Shown here: positions 17,500 to 25,926 of the stretch, piece after piece
How positions within the stretch are numbered: the first letter of the stretch is position 1
Layout: each line of letters begins with the position of its first letter
Notes under the pieces: generated by a model
The model's database searches: none
What the model was told of the DNA's origin: nothing
The model's input: the letters and a program-made list of their open reading frames with translations, nothing else
Origin: Loigolactobacillus jiayinensis
GTDB taxonomy: Bacteria; Bacillota; Bacilli; Lactobacillales; Lactobacillaceae
DNA: 64,000 nt
Assembly (NCBI RefSeq): GCF_003946445.1
Contig: NZ_RHOF01000002.1
Span: 89,347 to 153,346, forward strand
Reading direction: 5' to 3'
Translations under genes and position numbers: made by a program

Positions 17500-17724
17500 A
17501 TGATTATTTTAGATGCACCAATTCAACAAGATAAAATTATTGCGTTACTTAATGCGTATGACCAAGATGGCGTGAGCTTTCAATTTGATCATAAAAAAGG
17601 CATTCAATTGCATTTTACGACGAACCAAAGCGACTTAGCAACAGCGGCTAAAGTCGCTAAAGCGGCGATCAAGGCAGAACCGTGGGGTGGGGTGCTTTAC
17701 TTCCAAGCCCGAGTGGCCAAATGA
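17500..17724 (+). CDS. Small conserved-context protein, 74 aa
   Basis: A 74-residue soluble protein starting MIILDAPIQQDKIIALLNAY after CAGGAGG. Its alternating pattern and the end KAEPWGGVLYFQARVAK suggest a small alpha/beta domain. I do not recognise the family. It lies between the PTS permease and a DUF3284 gene and overlaps the next start codon (ATGA), so it is part of the PTS operon; an accessory role for the transporter is possible but unproven. Confidence 0.6.
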   Translation: MIILDAPIQQDKIIALLNAYDQDGVSFQFDHKKGIQLHFTTNQSDLATAAKVAKAAIKAEPWGGVLYFQARVAK

Positions 17725-17909
17725 AAAAGCGCGGGCTGTTAGTCATGAGCATTGGTTTCTTGATTGTCGCGCTGAGTCCAATTGGCGCCCAACGCACAAC
17801 TAATTACAGCTTAGTGCTTGTTGGGATCAGCATAATCGGGTTAGGCTATTTTGAATTCCGCCATAACAAGCAGGTGGCCGCAAAGCGAGGGACACATGAT
17901 GGAGATTAA
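17721..17909 (+). CDS. Small membrane protein in PTS operon, 62 aa
   Basis: A 62-residue protein with two hydrophobic segments (GLLVMSIGFLIVALSPIG and LVLVGISIIGLGYFEF) and a charged C-terminal tail. Its ATG overlaps the preceding stop codon as ATGA, and its own end overlaps the following gene. The overlaps at both ends imply coupled translation. Function unknown. Confidence 0.6.
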   Translation: MKKRGLLVMSIGFLIVALSPIGAQRTTNYSLVLVGISIIGLGYFEFRHNKQVAAKRGTHDGD

Positions 17910-18327
17910 GCAAACGTTGAAGTTGCCGCCGAATGCGTTGTACACGAAAATTATTGATTCAGTATTGTACGATATTCAGCAGCAAACCGGTAAAAAATTG
18001 AATCCCAATCAACTGACTAATTTCAGTTATCGCAAAGGTTTTGGTGGCCAGAGTAGTGGCCGCGTGACGATCACCGCCAACCGGCCAGGGGAGTGCTATC
18101 ATTATCGGACGGAAACTAACCGCAATCAGTACTTAGTCGGTTACGATATCCAAACAGTAGCTGCTGGCCAGCAAAGTTTACTGACCTATAGTGAGAAAGT
18201 TGTTGCCAACCGGGATGGTCAACAGCTCAATAATTGGTTGAGTGTCGCGATACTTGGTTTTAACCGGCGGCGGCATTTTAAGAAGATGTTGCGGGCAATG
18301 GAAGCCGAATATCAGGTCGCAAACTAA
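17896..18327 (+). CDS. DUF3284 domain protein
   Basis: A 143-aa protein of the DUF3284 family, commonly encoded beside cellobiose-type PTS genes in Lactobacillales. Characteristic segments are IIDSVLYDIQQQTGKKLN near the N terminus and GFNRRRHFKKMLRAMEAEY near the C terminus. The beta-rich middle with YHYRTETNRNQYLVGYDI resembles START-like ligand-binding folds, which is inference. Two adjacent ATGs (17896 and 17899) follow GCGAGGG and either may be used. It is the last gene of the PTS operon. Confidence 0.82.
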   Translation: MMEIKQTLKLPPNALYTKIIDSVLYDIQQQTGKKLNPNQLTNFSYRKGFGGQSSGRVTITANRPGECYHYRTETNRNQYLVGYDIQTVAAGQQSLLTYSEKVVANRDGQQLNNWLSVAILGFNRRRHFKKMLRAMEAEYQVAN

Positions 18328-18365
18328 GAAGTTAAGCGCGCTTGATGTCGCGCTTGAAAATAAAT

Positions 18366-18408
18366 AAAAAGCGTTGCACCGCCATTTATAGGGGGTACAA
18401 CGCTTTTT
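18366..18408. terminator. Bidirectional intrinsic terminator
   Basis: AAAAAGCGTTG (18366-18376) pairs with CAACGCTTTTT (18398-18408), separating the PTS operon from the convergent ribonucleotide reductase gene. Confidence 0.85.
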
Positions 18409-18418
18409 ATAATTAAAT

Positions 18419-20668
18419 CTAACGTACGGGACAAGCGCCACTTTCGCAGTCGGTTTGATCCACTAATACGAGATCTTTTTGTTCTTGATAATTTTGTTGG
18501 GCAAATGTTGCTTCAACGTTACCGCTGATTTCAGCACAGCGCGCTTCGTAAGTTGCTTGGTCAATTGGTTCTTTTGGTGCTTGTTTCAATTCGCCACCGC
18601 TATAAGGCAACATTGAGGTTGACTTGGTGATGTGACGGTATTGTTTCAACAAGCCAGCTAATTGATCAGCTTCTTCTGGTTGGAACGTGGCCGTACAGCT
18701 AACCGCGTTATCAGACCAGTAAGTCTGCAAGAAGGCCTGCGTTGCAAATTGTTCAGCGACAGAAACGCTGCCGGCAGAAGCAAAGTTATCATTGTCAGCG
18801 TTAGCGGCCTTGACTGGGAACTCAACGCACATGGTGTTATCCGTGTACAAATCAGGTTCAATGCGGTAACCGCAAGCTTTCAAGGCTGGTAACAAGGGAT
18901 CACTATCTTGGAAACGAATCCGCTGAATCAAGTAGCCAGCATAATGGAAATGCATCCCTTCAGAAACACCGGCTAATTTAGCGACAGTGCCTGATGGTTT
19001 AACGGTGGTGTGTTTCAATGATGGTTGGCAACCAAGCGCGTCAGAATAGTCCTGATCAGCTTGAGTGATGGCTTTGTACAAACCGTCAAAGCGTTGCACT
19101 GCTTTTTGATCATAAACTGGCTTTTGAATGGTTTCGTCAGTTTCTGGATCAAGCGCTGGTGTAAAGCCAGTAACGACACGTTGGCCAAATTCGTCTAAAA
19201 TCCAATCTTGAACGCCAGACATAGAAATGCCGATCCGGCGGTTTTTGGCGATCATTTTACGAGAAACTTCCCAGTCGTAATGGCTGAATGTGATCCGTTT
19301 CGTGTAGCGCGTACCTAAGGCAAAAGCGTCCTTTAGATCCCAGCCTTGTTCTTCAGCAACTGAAGGGAAGACTTCAAATAAGTTACAAGGTTCACCGTTG
19401 CTTAAGGAAATTTCGCCACAAGGGTTAGTGCCTTCAACGCTGCCGTCAATGCCTTCTTGGCGGCCATCAGCGATACGACCATAGTTTTGTGATAATTCCA
19501 AGTTCACGATGCCAGGTTCGCCGTTGTGCAAAATGGAATCGGCAACAGGACCGTAATCAGTGAAGTTGGAATCAACAGCAATACTGTTATTTGAAGCCCA
19601 ACGATGATGGTAGAGCTTCTTTTGGTCTTGCTTCATGGTGATAAATGCGTCGTCTTCAGCGCCACCTAAAGCTAGTTCAGCTGAGCGGCGAACGTTACCC
19701 GCAACGACGGCCTTACCGATCATGTTACCAAGGTCAGTGCATTCAACGCCAGTTAATTGCCGGCCAGCAGCTTCGTTTAAAACGTCGTTGCTGTCGAGTA
19801 GCATGCTGATCAAAGGCATTGGGCCAGAAGCAGTGCCACCGAAACCGTGGATCCGCGCGTTTTTAGGCCGAATCTGCGTCATATCCAAGACGACTTCTTT
19901 GACCTGATTAGGGTTGGTTGCTGTAAAATGCGCATCGATCATGTGTGCGTTGGCTAAAACCCAGCCTTCGCGCGTATCTGGTAATTCGTAATACAAAACG
20001 TCAGCGGGATCGTTTTCAGCTAACCATTGTTCGCGGTCAATTGCGCCGACAGCCAGCGAATCCGTATAAGATTCACTATCTTTACTGATAACGACGCTTA
20101 ATTTGATTTTAGCGGCAACTGGAGGCAATTGGCTGATATTAGTTGGGACAACGGAAAAACCGACGCCGCCGCCTTTCATCAATTGGTCAAACATGAATGA
20201 GTAAGGCATGGAGACAGCTGGCTGTTTTGGATCCAAATAGTCAGGCACAATATGGCTGTCACCATAAGCTTGTGGGCGGATCGCAATGAACCAACAATTG
20301 TTCAAGGCATCGCCGTTACGCTTTTGGTAATCCGTGCCGGAGATCCACAAATTACGGCCAGATGGTGTCGCGCCTAAGCCGTAGATCAAGCGGTAAAGTT
20401 GTTGCGCCTCAGTGGTTAATTCTTCAAACAATTCAGGGGCAACGTCGCCGTTGTGTAGCCGTGGGTCAAGGTTGATATTGCCTTCGACGACACGCTTAAC
20501 GGTTTCGAACCATTCTTCAGTCCGTTTTTGCTCAGGAATCCAGCGGGCGTATGTACGTTTGTAGGTTACCCAGCCTAATTTACCCCAGTGTGGTTGAACT
20601 TCTTGTTTTGTTTTTTCTATAAAGTCATTGGTCAAGCCGATTTTTATTGGTGTTGATGTCATTTGCAT
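18419..20668 (-). CDS. rtpR: Adenosylcobalamin-dependent ribonucleoside-triphosphate reductase (class II)
   Basis: A 749-aa monomeric class II reductase making dNTPs from NTPs with coenzyme B12, close in length to the 739-aa L. leichmannii enzyme. Visible: the N-terminal segment with ALNNCWFIAIRP (substrate-disulfide Cys), NPCGEISLS near residue 416 holding the thiyl-radical Cys, a second redox Cys context, and the C-terminal shuttle DCESGACPVR. GGAGG precedes the ATG. It works in the cytosol with oxygen-independent chemistry and requires cobalamin supply. It stands alone, with an ATATAATG -10 region upstream on the minus strand; no cobalamin riboswitch is evident. Confidence 0.95.
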   Translation of the reverse strand: MQMTSTPIKIGLTNDFIEKTKQEVQPHWGKLGWVTYKRTYARWIPEQKRTEEWFETVKRVVEGNINLDPRLHNGDVAPELFEELTTEAQQLYRLIYGLGATPSGRNLWISGTDYQKRNGDALNNCWFIAIRPQAYGDSHIVPDYLDPKQPAVSMPYSFMFDQLMKGGGVGFSVVPTNISQLPPVAAKIKLSVVISKDSESYTDSLAVGAIDREQWLAENDPADVLYYELPDTREGWVLANAHMIDAHFTATNPNQVKEVVLDMTQIRPKNARIHGFGGTASGPMPLISMLLDSNDVLNEAAGRQLTGVECTDLGNMIGKAVVAGNVRRSAELALGGAEDDAFITMKQDQKKLYHHRWASNNSIAVDSNFTDYGPVADSILHNGEPGIVNLELSQNYGRIADGRQEGIDGSVEGTNPCGEISLSNGEPCNLFEVFPSVAEEQGWDLKDAFALGTRYTKRITFSHYDWEVSRKMIAKNRRIGISMSGVQDWILDEFGQRVVTGFTPALDPETDETIQKPVYDQKAVQRFDGLYKAITQADQDYSDALGCQPSLKHTTVKPSGTVAKLAGVSEGMHFHYAGYLIQRIRFQDSDPLLPALKACGYRIEPDLYTDNTMCVEFPVKAANADNDNFASAGSVSVAEQFATQAFLQTYWSDNAVSCTATFQPEEADQLAGLLKQYRHITKSTSMLPYSGGELKQAPKEPIDQATYEARCAEISGNVEATFAQQNYQEQKDLVLVDQTDCESGACPVR

Positions 20669-20922
20669 AGATGTAGTGCCTCCGTTCGTTTCAATACATT
20701 ATATGGTAGCACATTTCAAAGCGATATACTATATCTAGTAATGAATGAAAAGAAAAAGAAAACGTGTGTGGCATGTGGTTAAGCGCTTTAAATTTTTTTA
20801 TTCGTAACTGACTATCGAAATATGCCGTCGAGTCAGTTAGCTTGCCACGACCCGCTGATTTTCGTTATACTAGTACGGATTGTTTTTTTCAAAGCAATAA
20901 AAATAAAAGGGGTGTGGTCAAC

Positions 20923-22113
20923 TTGACAACAAAAGCAAAACGGGCGATTTTCATTTTGATATTTAGTGAGTTTTTGGTGTGTTTAGGTATCGGCTTGGTG
21001 ATCCCAGTCATGCCCTTTATCAAAAATGAACTGCATTTAAGCGCAACGGATATGGGCATCATGAGCGCGCTGTTTGCCTTTGCCCAATTTGTCGCCTCAC
21101 CGCTGGTTGGCCGCTTGTCCGACCGTGTCGGCCGCAAGCCTGTGCTGGCTGTAGGCCTGTTCTTATTTATGGTGTCGGAGATCTTATTTGCGTTGACCAA
21201 CCAATTGTACATGTTCAATATTTCGCGGCTCGTCGGCGGTTTGTCCGCGGCAATGGTCACCCCAACAGCGATGGCGATGGCCGCCGACATCACCACACGT
21301 AGCCAGCGCGCCAAGGTCATTGGCTGGCTGTCAGCGGCTTTTAGCGGCGGCTTGATCCTCGGCCCCGGACTAGGCGGCATTATGGCTAACATCGACTACA
21401 AAGCGCCATTTTGGAGCGCCGCGATCCTCGGCCTGCTGAGCACGATCGCGCTACTAGTCATGCTGCCACCAGAGGACGAACTAGTCGCGGATGACGTCGT
21501 GGCGGCCAAAGGAAAATCACCAGCTGGCGGCAATATGAAAGACTTTTTGACTAAGTCGGTGATCCTACTTTTTGTGATGATCTTAGTCTCATCGTTTGGC
21601 CTCCAAGGTTTTGAAAGTATTTACAGCATCTACGTCAACGAAGTTTTCCACTTCACACTGGGCAATATTGCGCTGGTACTGACGCTAAACGGGCTGATTT
21701 CGTTGTTCATGCAGGTGGCGTTATTTGACCGCTTGGTGGTGGCCTTTAACGAAACGCGGGTGATTCGTTTCTGCTTCTTCTTCAGCTTTGTCGGCACAGT
21801 GTGGATCATTCTTGCCCATAGCAAATGGGAAGTTATTGTTGCTACGCTGATCGTTTTCACTGCCTTTGACTTGTTGCGGCCGGCGATCACCACGCTGCTG
21901 ACCAAAGCAAGCACCGGCAACCAAGGCCTGATCAACGGCTTAAACATGTCGCTGACTAGTGTTGGTAATGTTATTGGACCAATCATGTCCGGCACACTGC
22001 TGGATATGAATCATCATTATCCCTATTTGGTGGTCGCTGGCTTCTTGTTTGTTTCCTTCGGCTTCACTTATTTGATTCGGATGAACAAAAGTGGCAGCGT
22101 AAAAGCAAGTTAA
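20923..22113 (+). CDS. MFS multidrug exporter (DHA1, 12 TM, TetA/NorA-like)
   Basis: A 396-aa proton antiporter with about 12 helices. Motif A of the DHA1 group is plain: GRLSDRVGRKPVLAVGL in the loop after helix 2; motif C appears as SGGLILGPGLGGIMA in helix 5. The start is a TTG at 20923 with AAGGGGTG 8 bp upstream; the frame is open to 20842, but that N terminus has no ribosome site and is hydrophilic. The coding sequence is richer in G+C than several neighbours. The substrate is unknown; fluoroquinolone or tetracycline export is only a family possibility. Confidence 0.88.
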   Translation: MTTKAKRAIFILIFSEFLVCLGIGLVIPVMPFIKNELHLSATDMGIMSALFAFAQFVASPLVGRLSDRVGRKPVLAVGLFLFMVSEILFALTNQLYMFNISRLVGGLSAAMVTPTAMAMAADITTRSQRAKVIGWLSAAFSGGLILGPGLGGIMANIDYKAPFWSAAILGLLSTIALLVMLPPEDELVADDVVAAKGKSPAGGNMKDFLTKSVILLFVMILVSSFGLQGFESIYSIYVNEVFHFTLGNIALVLTLNGLISLFMQVALFDRLVVAFNETRVIRFCFFFSFVGTVWIILAHSKWEVIVATLIVFTAFDLLRPAITTLLTKASTGNQGLINGLNMSLTSVGNVIGPIMSGTLLDMNHHYPYLVVAGFLFVSFGFTYLIRMNKSGSVKAS

Positions 22114-22237
22114 GCCTGACCGGTGAGTTCAATTTAGAAGTGCACGCTTGATTTCACGCCAGTTTGATGCTATTTAAAGAGTGAAAAAGCGGCTTCTGGA
22201 TTGTTAAGTTAGACGTAAACTAATGAATTTCGCGCAA

Positions 22238-22274
22238 ACAAAGAAGGTGTGGCAATTTGCCGCACCTTCTTTGT
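22238..22274. terminator. Bidirectional intrinsic terminator
   Basis: ACAAAGAAGGTG (22238-22249) pairs with CACCTTCTTTGT (22263-22274), with an inner GGCAA/TTGCC stem in the loop. It lies 3' of pgmB on the minus strand and 3' of the MFS gene on the plus strand. Confidence 0.8.
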
Positions 22275-22286
22275 TTACTGAAACAA

Positions 22287-22958
22287 CTAGTCGTTCATCA
22301 CGTGTTTGATGTTGGCCAAGGTCACTTGGCTAGTATCACTGAAATTGATATCCGCTTCGTGCAATAAGTCGCAGTCGCCGATACCGATGGAGGTTTCGCC
22401 AGCGGCATTGATGCCGGTGATCCCAGCGACGGCGTCTTCTAGGCCGATACATTGAGTTGGCGCTAAGCCTAATAGTTGCGCGCCTTTAATGAAGATTTCT
22501 GGATCAGGCTTGCCGTTGGTCAGTGATGCAGGATCGACCGCCTTGGTGAAGTAATCACTGAGGCCGATTTTAGCCAGAATTGTAGGGGCGTTTTTCGACG
22601 CTGAGGCCAAGGCGATGCCGTAGCCGTTGTCCTTGAGTTCAGCTAGAAAATCGGCCATGCCCGGTAAAATGTCAGCGGCGGTCATATTTTGAATCAACTG
22701 AATGTAGTTGGTGTTTTTCTCCGTTGCTAAGGCTTCTTTTTCAGCTGGCGAGTAGTTATTTTCCAAACCGCCTTTTTTCAGGATCATTTCCAGTGCGTCC
22801 ATTCGGCTGATACCTTTAACGGCGTCACCGAGGCCCGGGTAGTCAACACCGAGTTTGTCGGCCAGCTGACCCCAAGCTTGGGCGTGGAAGCGTGATGTGT
22901 CGGTTACGACACCATCGAGATCGAATACGAAACCTTTAATATCTGTAAATTTTACCAT
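22287..22958 (-). CDS. pgmB: Beta-phosphoglucomutase
   Basis: A 223-aa HAD-superfamily enzyme interconverting beta-glucose 1-phosphate and glucose 6-phosphate. Motif I FDLDGVVTDTSRFHAQAW holds the nucleophile Asp and general acid Asp with the PGM cap His; KGISRMDALEMIL lies in the cap. The motif II serine and motif III lysine appear in IALASASKNAP, and GLEDAVAGI is motif IV. GGAGG before the ATG at 22958 fixes the start six codons inside the longest frame. It is encoded downstream of two GH65 phosphorylases, whose beta-glucose 1-phosphate product it feeds to glycolysis. Confidence 0.93.
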   Translation of the reverse strand: MVKFTDIKGFVFDLDGVVTDTSRFHAQAWGQLADKLGVDYPGLGDAVKGISRMDALEMILKKGGLENNYSPAEKEALATEKNTNYIQLIQNMTAADILPGMADFLAELKDNGYGIALASASKNAPTILAKIGLSDYFTKAVDPASLTNGKPDPEIFIKGAQLLGLAPTQCIGLEDAVAGITGINAAGETSIGIGDCDLLHEADINFSDTSQVTLANIKHVMND

Positions 22959-23026
22959 GCAATTTCCTCCATTCATGAGCGCATTTGTATAGTAGCTTTT
23001 TTGAAAAGATGTTCTGCGGACACCCG

Positions 23027-25780
23027 TTAGTTCGCTTTGCCGATCGCCGTTAATGGTTGGCCGTTGTAGTCCACTGTTAGCGGCTGGTTAGCGGTCAATA
23101 GGAGCTCGTGCTCAGCGACGCGGAACTTGGCTGACTTGTCGGCTGTGACCGTGATTGCTTGCTGGGTGATCTGGAAATGGTATTGCGTGCCGCGGAAATA
23201 CTGGCGGAAGGCGATACTACGCCAATGTGCTGGCAAATGGGGCGCGATGTTGATCACGTCGGTTAATTCGTCGACCCCTGCGTAGTTGCGCGTTTCCAGC
23301 ATTAGCGTGGCCGCCATAACGCCGAGATGAATCCCTTCGGCAGTCGTGCCGCCTTGGATATCGTAGTAATCTGACAGCAGCGCTTGGGAAAAGAGGTGCC
23401 ACGATTGATCCATGTTGCCATCGACTAACGTCAAAACGGCGTACACGATCCGCGATAGCGTTGAGCCATGGGTCGTGCGATCCAAGTAGTATTCAATATT
23501 GCGGGTCAGGAACTCGCTAGGCAGATCGTAGCCCATTTGCTTGAGAATTTGGTTGACATGGGTGAAATCGAAGTTGTAAAAAGCCATCAATGCATCGGCT
23601 TGTTTGGCAACTTGGTAGGCGTCTGGTGTGCGACCTTCTGCCTTTAAAATGCGATCCATCCGTGAAATGTCGCCATACTTTTTGCGGTAATTTTCGAAGT
23701 TCAATGATGGTAACTTGAAGTAGCCTTCGAATTGGCCAATTACGCCGGCAGAATCAACATCTAAGGACAAATGGTGACCAATATCGGCCATTTTTTTGTA
23801 CATGGCGTCATTAATATCAGTTTGTTCCAGTGCTTTAGTGAACGCTGCTTCGGGCACCACGTTGCCACGGAGGTAGGCGATCGTTTCAAATAACCAACTG
23901 ACCATAATATTAGTGTAGGCGTTGTTAGTCAAGCCTTCCTCGTCGCTGTTAGGGTAGCCTTCGTGGAATTCATCGGGGCCCATGACTTTTTTGATGTCAT
24001 AGCGCTTCGTTTGCTTGTTGTAAACGGCCTTGCTGATCCAGAAACGGGCGATATCCAGCAACATTTGGATGCCGTAGCTTTGCATAAATTCGCGGTCGTT
24101 GGCCAAATGGTAGTAAACCCACACGTTGTAGGCCACCGCCAAAGAGACGTGGCGTTGCAGGCGGCTGTTGTCGGGGTCCCATTGCTGGGTCAGTGGATTG
24201 AGATGCACAAATTGGGATTGTTCATCGCCGTCTTGGCCTGACTGCCACGGGAACATGGCGCCTTGATAGCCTTCACTGGCGGCGTATTTTTTAGCGGCGT
24301 CTAAGCGGTGATAGCGGTACATCAACAGCTGGCGCGCTAACTTCGGATAGTGCAAGGTGTAGAAGGGAATGACAAACATTTCGTCCCAGAACACGTGGCC
24401 ACGATAAGCTTCACCATGCAAGCCGCGGGCACCAACGGAGGCATCTAAATGCTGGTTGGCATTTTCCGTAGCGGATACGAACGAATGAAAAATGTTGACC
24501 CGGGTCAGTTTTTGGCTGGTGAGGTCACCGTCGATTTGGATATCGGCATTGTGCCAGAGATCCTGCCAAAAATCGTTGCTGTGCTGTTCACTGGCATTAA
24601 ATGACGCATCCCGCAATTCAGCCGTGGTTGCGGTCATTAAATCAGTTGTTGTTTCGAGGCTTGTGAATAAAGCCACATTCTTTTCAAAAGTATACGATTG
24701 ATTTTGGGTCACGTCGAGGGACAGTTCTTGCGTAATGACGTCTGGCCGATTGTGCGTCGACATTTTTGTGGGGATATCGTTACAGTTGGTCAATTTACTA
24801 CCAACCGCAAATTTGATTTTTGATGTTTTTGTTTGGCCGGCTAAGTAGGCTTCATCACCGCTGGTACTCATTTCCATCACGTCAAGGTGGCGCGAATTGA
24901 AGTTACGGTAGCGTTCGACGTTGCTGTTGGTGACGCTGCCGTCGATCGCGGCATAAATTTGGAGGCTGCCGGAAAAATTCAGTGGCGTTAACTGGTAGCG
25001 AATAGCGTATTGGTGCCAATTGTGCATGTCGGCGACTTTGGTGGTGACGACGCGCAGGGCATGGCCTGTTGCCAGCTGAACCATCATCGTGGTGCGCAGT
25101 TCGCCGGTTTGTAGGTCAAGGCTACGATAAATATCTTGAATGTTTTCAGATTTGATTGTAAATGGGCTCTGGTGATCGACGCCGAAGGTTAAGTATTGGC
25201 CGTTGGGAACGTTGACCAAGTCTTCGTTGACCACATCGCGGTCGTTGATTTTAGTGGTTAATTGATTATAGAAGCCTGCGATATAGGTGCCGGGATAATT
25301 GTCTTCGTCGGCGGTGGCTTCAACGTAGCTACCACGCAAGCCGAAAAAGCCATTGCCCAGCGTTAACATCGATTCTTGGCCATAGTTGCGCTTGCCGGTG
25401 TATTCGCCATAGTAATCTAGATGCCACTGATTGTAGGCTTGTTTACGCGCGGCTGCCTTGGCCAACCCTAGTGTTTGCACCACTTGGCGGCTGACGGCAG
25501 GGACGTTTAGCATGTTGGTCAGCGCTAAGCCAATATCGATGCGCTGATGGTTGATGCCGACGATCGTGTCGGAGAATTCGTAGGCCAATGGATTTTCGAT
25601 CACCGCGACGTCAAATGTGATCCCGACTAGTCGCTCGCGAATTTTCTCCAAGTTATCACCGATGCTTTGTTGCGGATCATAAGCAATCACGCTTTGTTGG
25701 TGCTGGTGATTGGCCCGCTCATAAGCCAGCACGATTGCATCATCAGTGACGCGTAATGAAATAACTTTCACAATATCCAC
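23027..25780 (-). CDS. GH65 glycoside phosphorylase with N-terminal extension
   Basis: A 917-aa inverting phosphorylase of family GH65 (trehalose, kojibiose, nigerose or maltose phosphorylase). About 115 residues precede the usual beta-sandwich start RNYGQESMLTLGNGFFGLRG. The (alpha/alpha)6 barrel holds the general acid Glu in VMGPDEFHEG (about residue 601) and the phosphate-binding HGSTLSRIVYAV (about 771). The exact disaccharide cannot be decided from sequence alone. Of two possible GTG starts (25780 and 25771) the ribosome site AGAAAGG sits awkwardly for both. It lies 68 bp before pgmB, suggesting one operon. Confidence 0.88.
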   Translation of the reverse strand: MDIVKVISLRVTDDAIVLAYERANHQHQQSVIAYDPQQSIGDNLEKIRERLVGITFDVAVIENPLAYEFSDTIVGINHQRIDIGLALTNMLNVPAVSRQVVQTLGLAKAAARKQAYNQWHLDYYGEYTGKRNYGQESMLTLGNGFFGLRGSYVEATADEDNYPGTYIAGFYNQLTTKINDRDVVNEDLVNVPNGQYLTFGVDHQSPFTIKSENIQDIYRSLDLQTGELRTTMMVQLATGHALRVVTTKVADMHNWHQYAIRYQLTPLNFSGSLQIYAAIDGSVTNSNVERYRNFNSRHLDVMEMSTSGDEAYLAGQTKTSKIKFAVGSKLTNCNDIPTKMSTHNRPDVITQELSLDVTQNQSYTFEKNVALFTSLETTTDLMTATTAELRDASFNASEQHSNDFWQDLWHNADIQIDGDLTSQKLTRVNIFHSFVSATENANQHLDASVGARGLHGEAYRGHVFWDEMFVIPFYTLHYPKLARQLLMYRYHRLDAAKKYAASEGYQGAMFPWQSGQDGDEQSQFVHLNPLTQQWDPDNSRLQRHVSLAVAYNVWVYYHLANDREFMQSYGIQMLLDIARFWISKAVYNKQTKRYDIKKVMGPDEFHEGYPNSDEEGLTNNAYTNIMVSWLFETIAYLRGNVVPEAAFTKALEQTDINDAMYKKMADIGHHLSLDVDSAGVIGQFEGYFKLPSLNFENYRKKYGDISRMDRILKAEGRTPDAYQVAKQADALMAFYNFDFTHVNQILKQMGYDLPSEFLTRNIEYYLDRTTHGSTLSRIVYAVLTLVDGNMDQSWHLFSQALLSDYYDIQGGTTAEGIHLGVMAATLMLETRNYAGVDELTDVINIAPHLPAHWRSIAFRQYFRGTQYHFQITQQAITVTADKSAKFRVAEHELLLTANQPLTVDYNGQPLTAIGKAN

Positions 25781-25827
25781 TGCCTTTCTAAAATAATCGT
25801 ATCAATAGAAGAAAAAATAAGCTGAAC

Positions 25828-25884
25828 AAAAAGGTGCTCGCTGGCGGCACATTAATAAGTTTCAATGTGATGTAACGAACACCT
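25828..25884 (-). terminator. Two-stem terminator between the GH65 genes
   Basis: On the minus strand AGGTGTTCG (25876-25884) pairs with CGAGCACCT (25832-25840) and is followed by TTTTT. The loop holds a second stem, CACATT with AATGTG (25848-25853 and 25864-25869). It should separate the transcript of the upstream GH65 gene from the GH65-pgmB unit. Confidence 0.65.
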
Positions 25885-25926
25885 GCTACTTATAATATTA
25901 GAACGCAAAAATTAATTTAGCAACTT

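Noticed and set aside
20669..20922. Cobalamin riboswitch ahead of the B12-dependent reductase
   Set aside because: No B12-box-like sequence or suitable fold was recognisable in the short leader.
20889..21392. Minus-strand open frame opposite the 12-TM exporter
   Set aside because: Antisense shadow of a clear MFS gene; no initiation signals.
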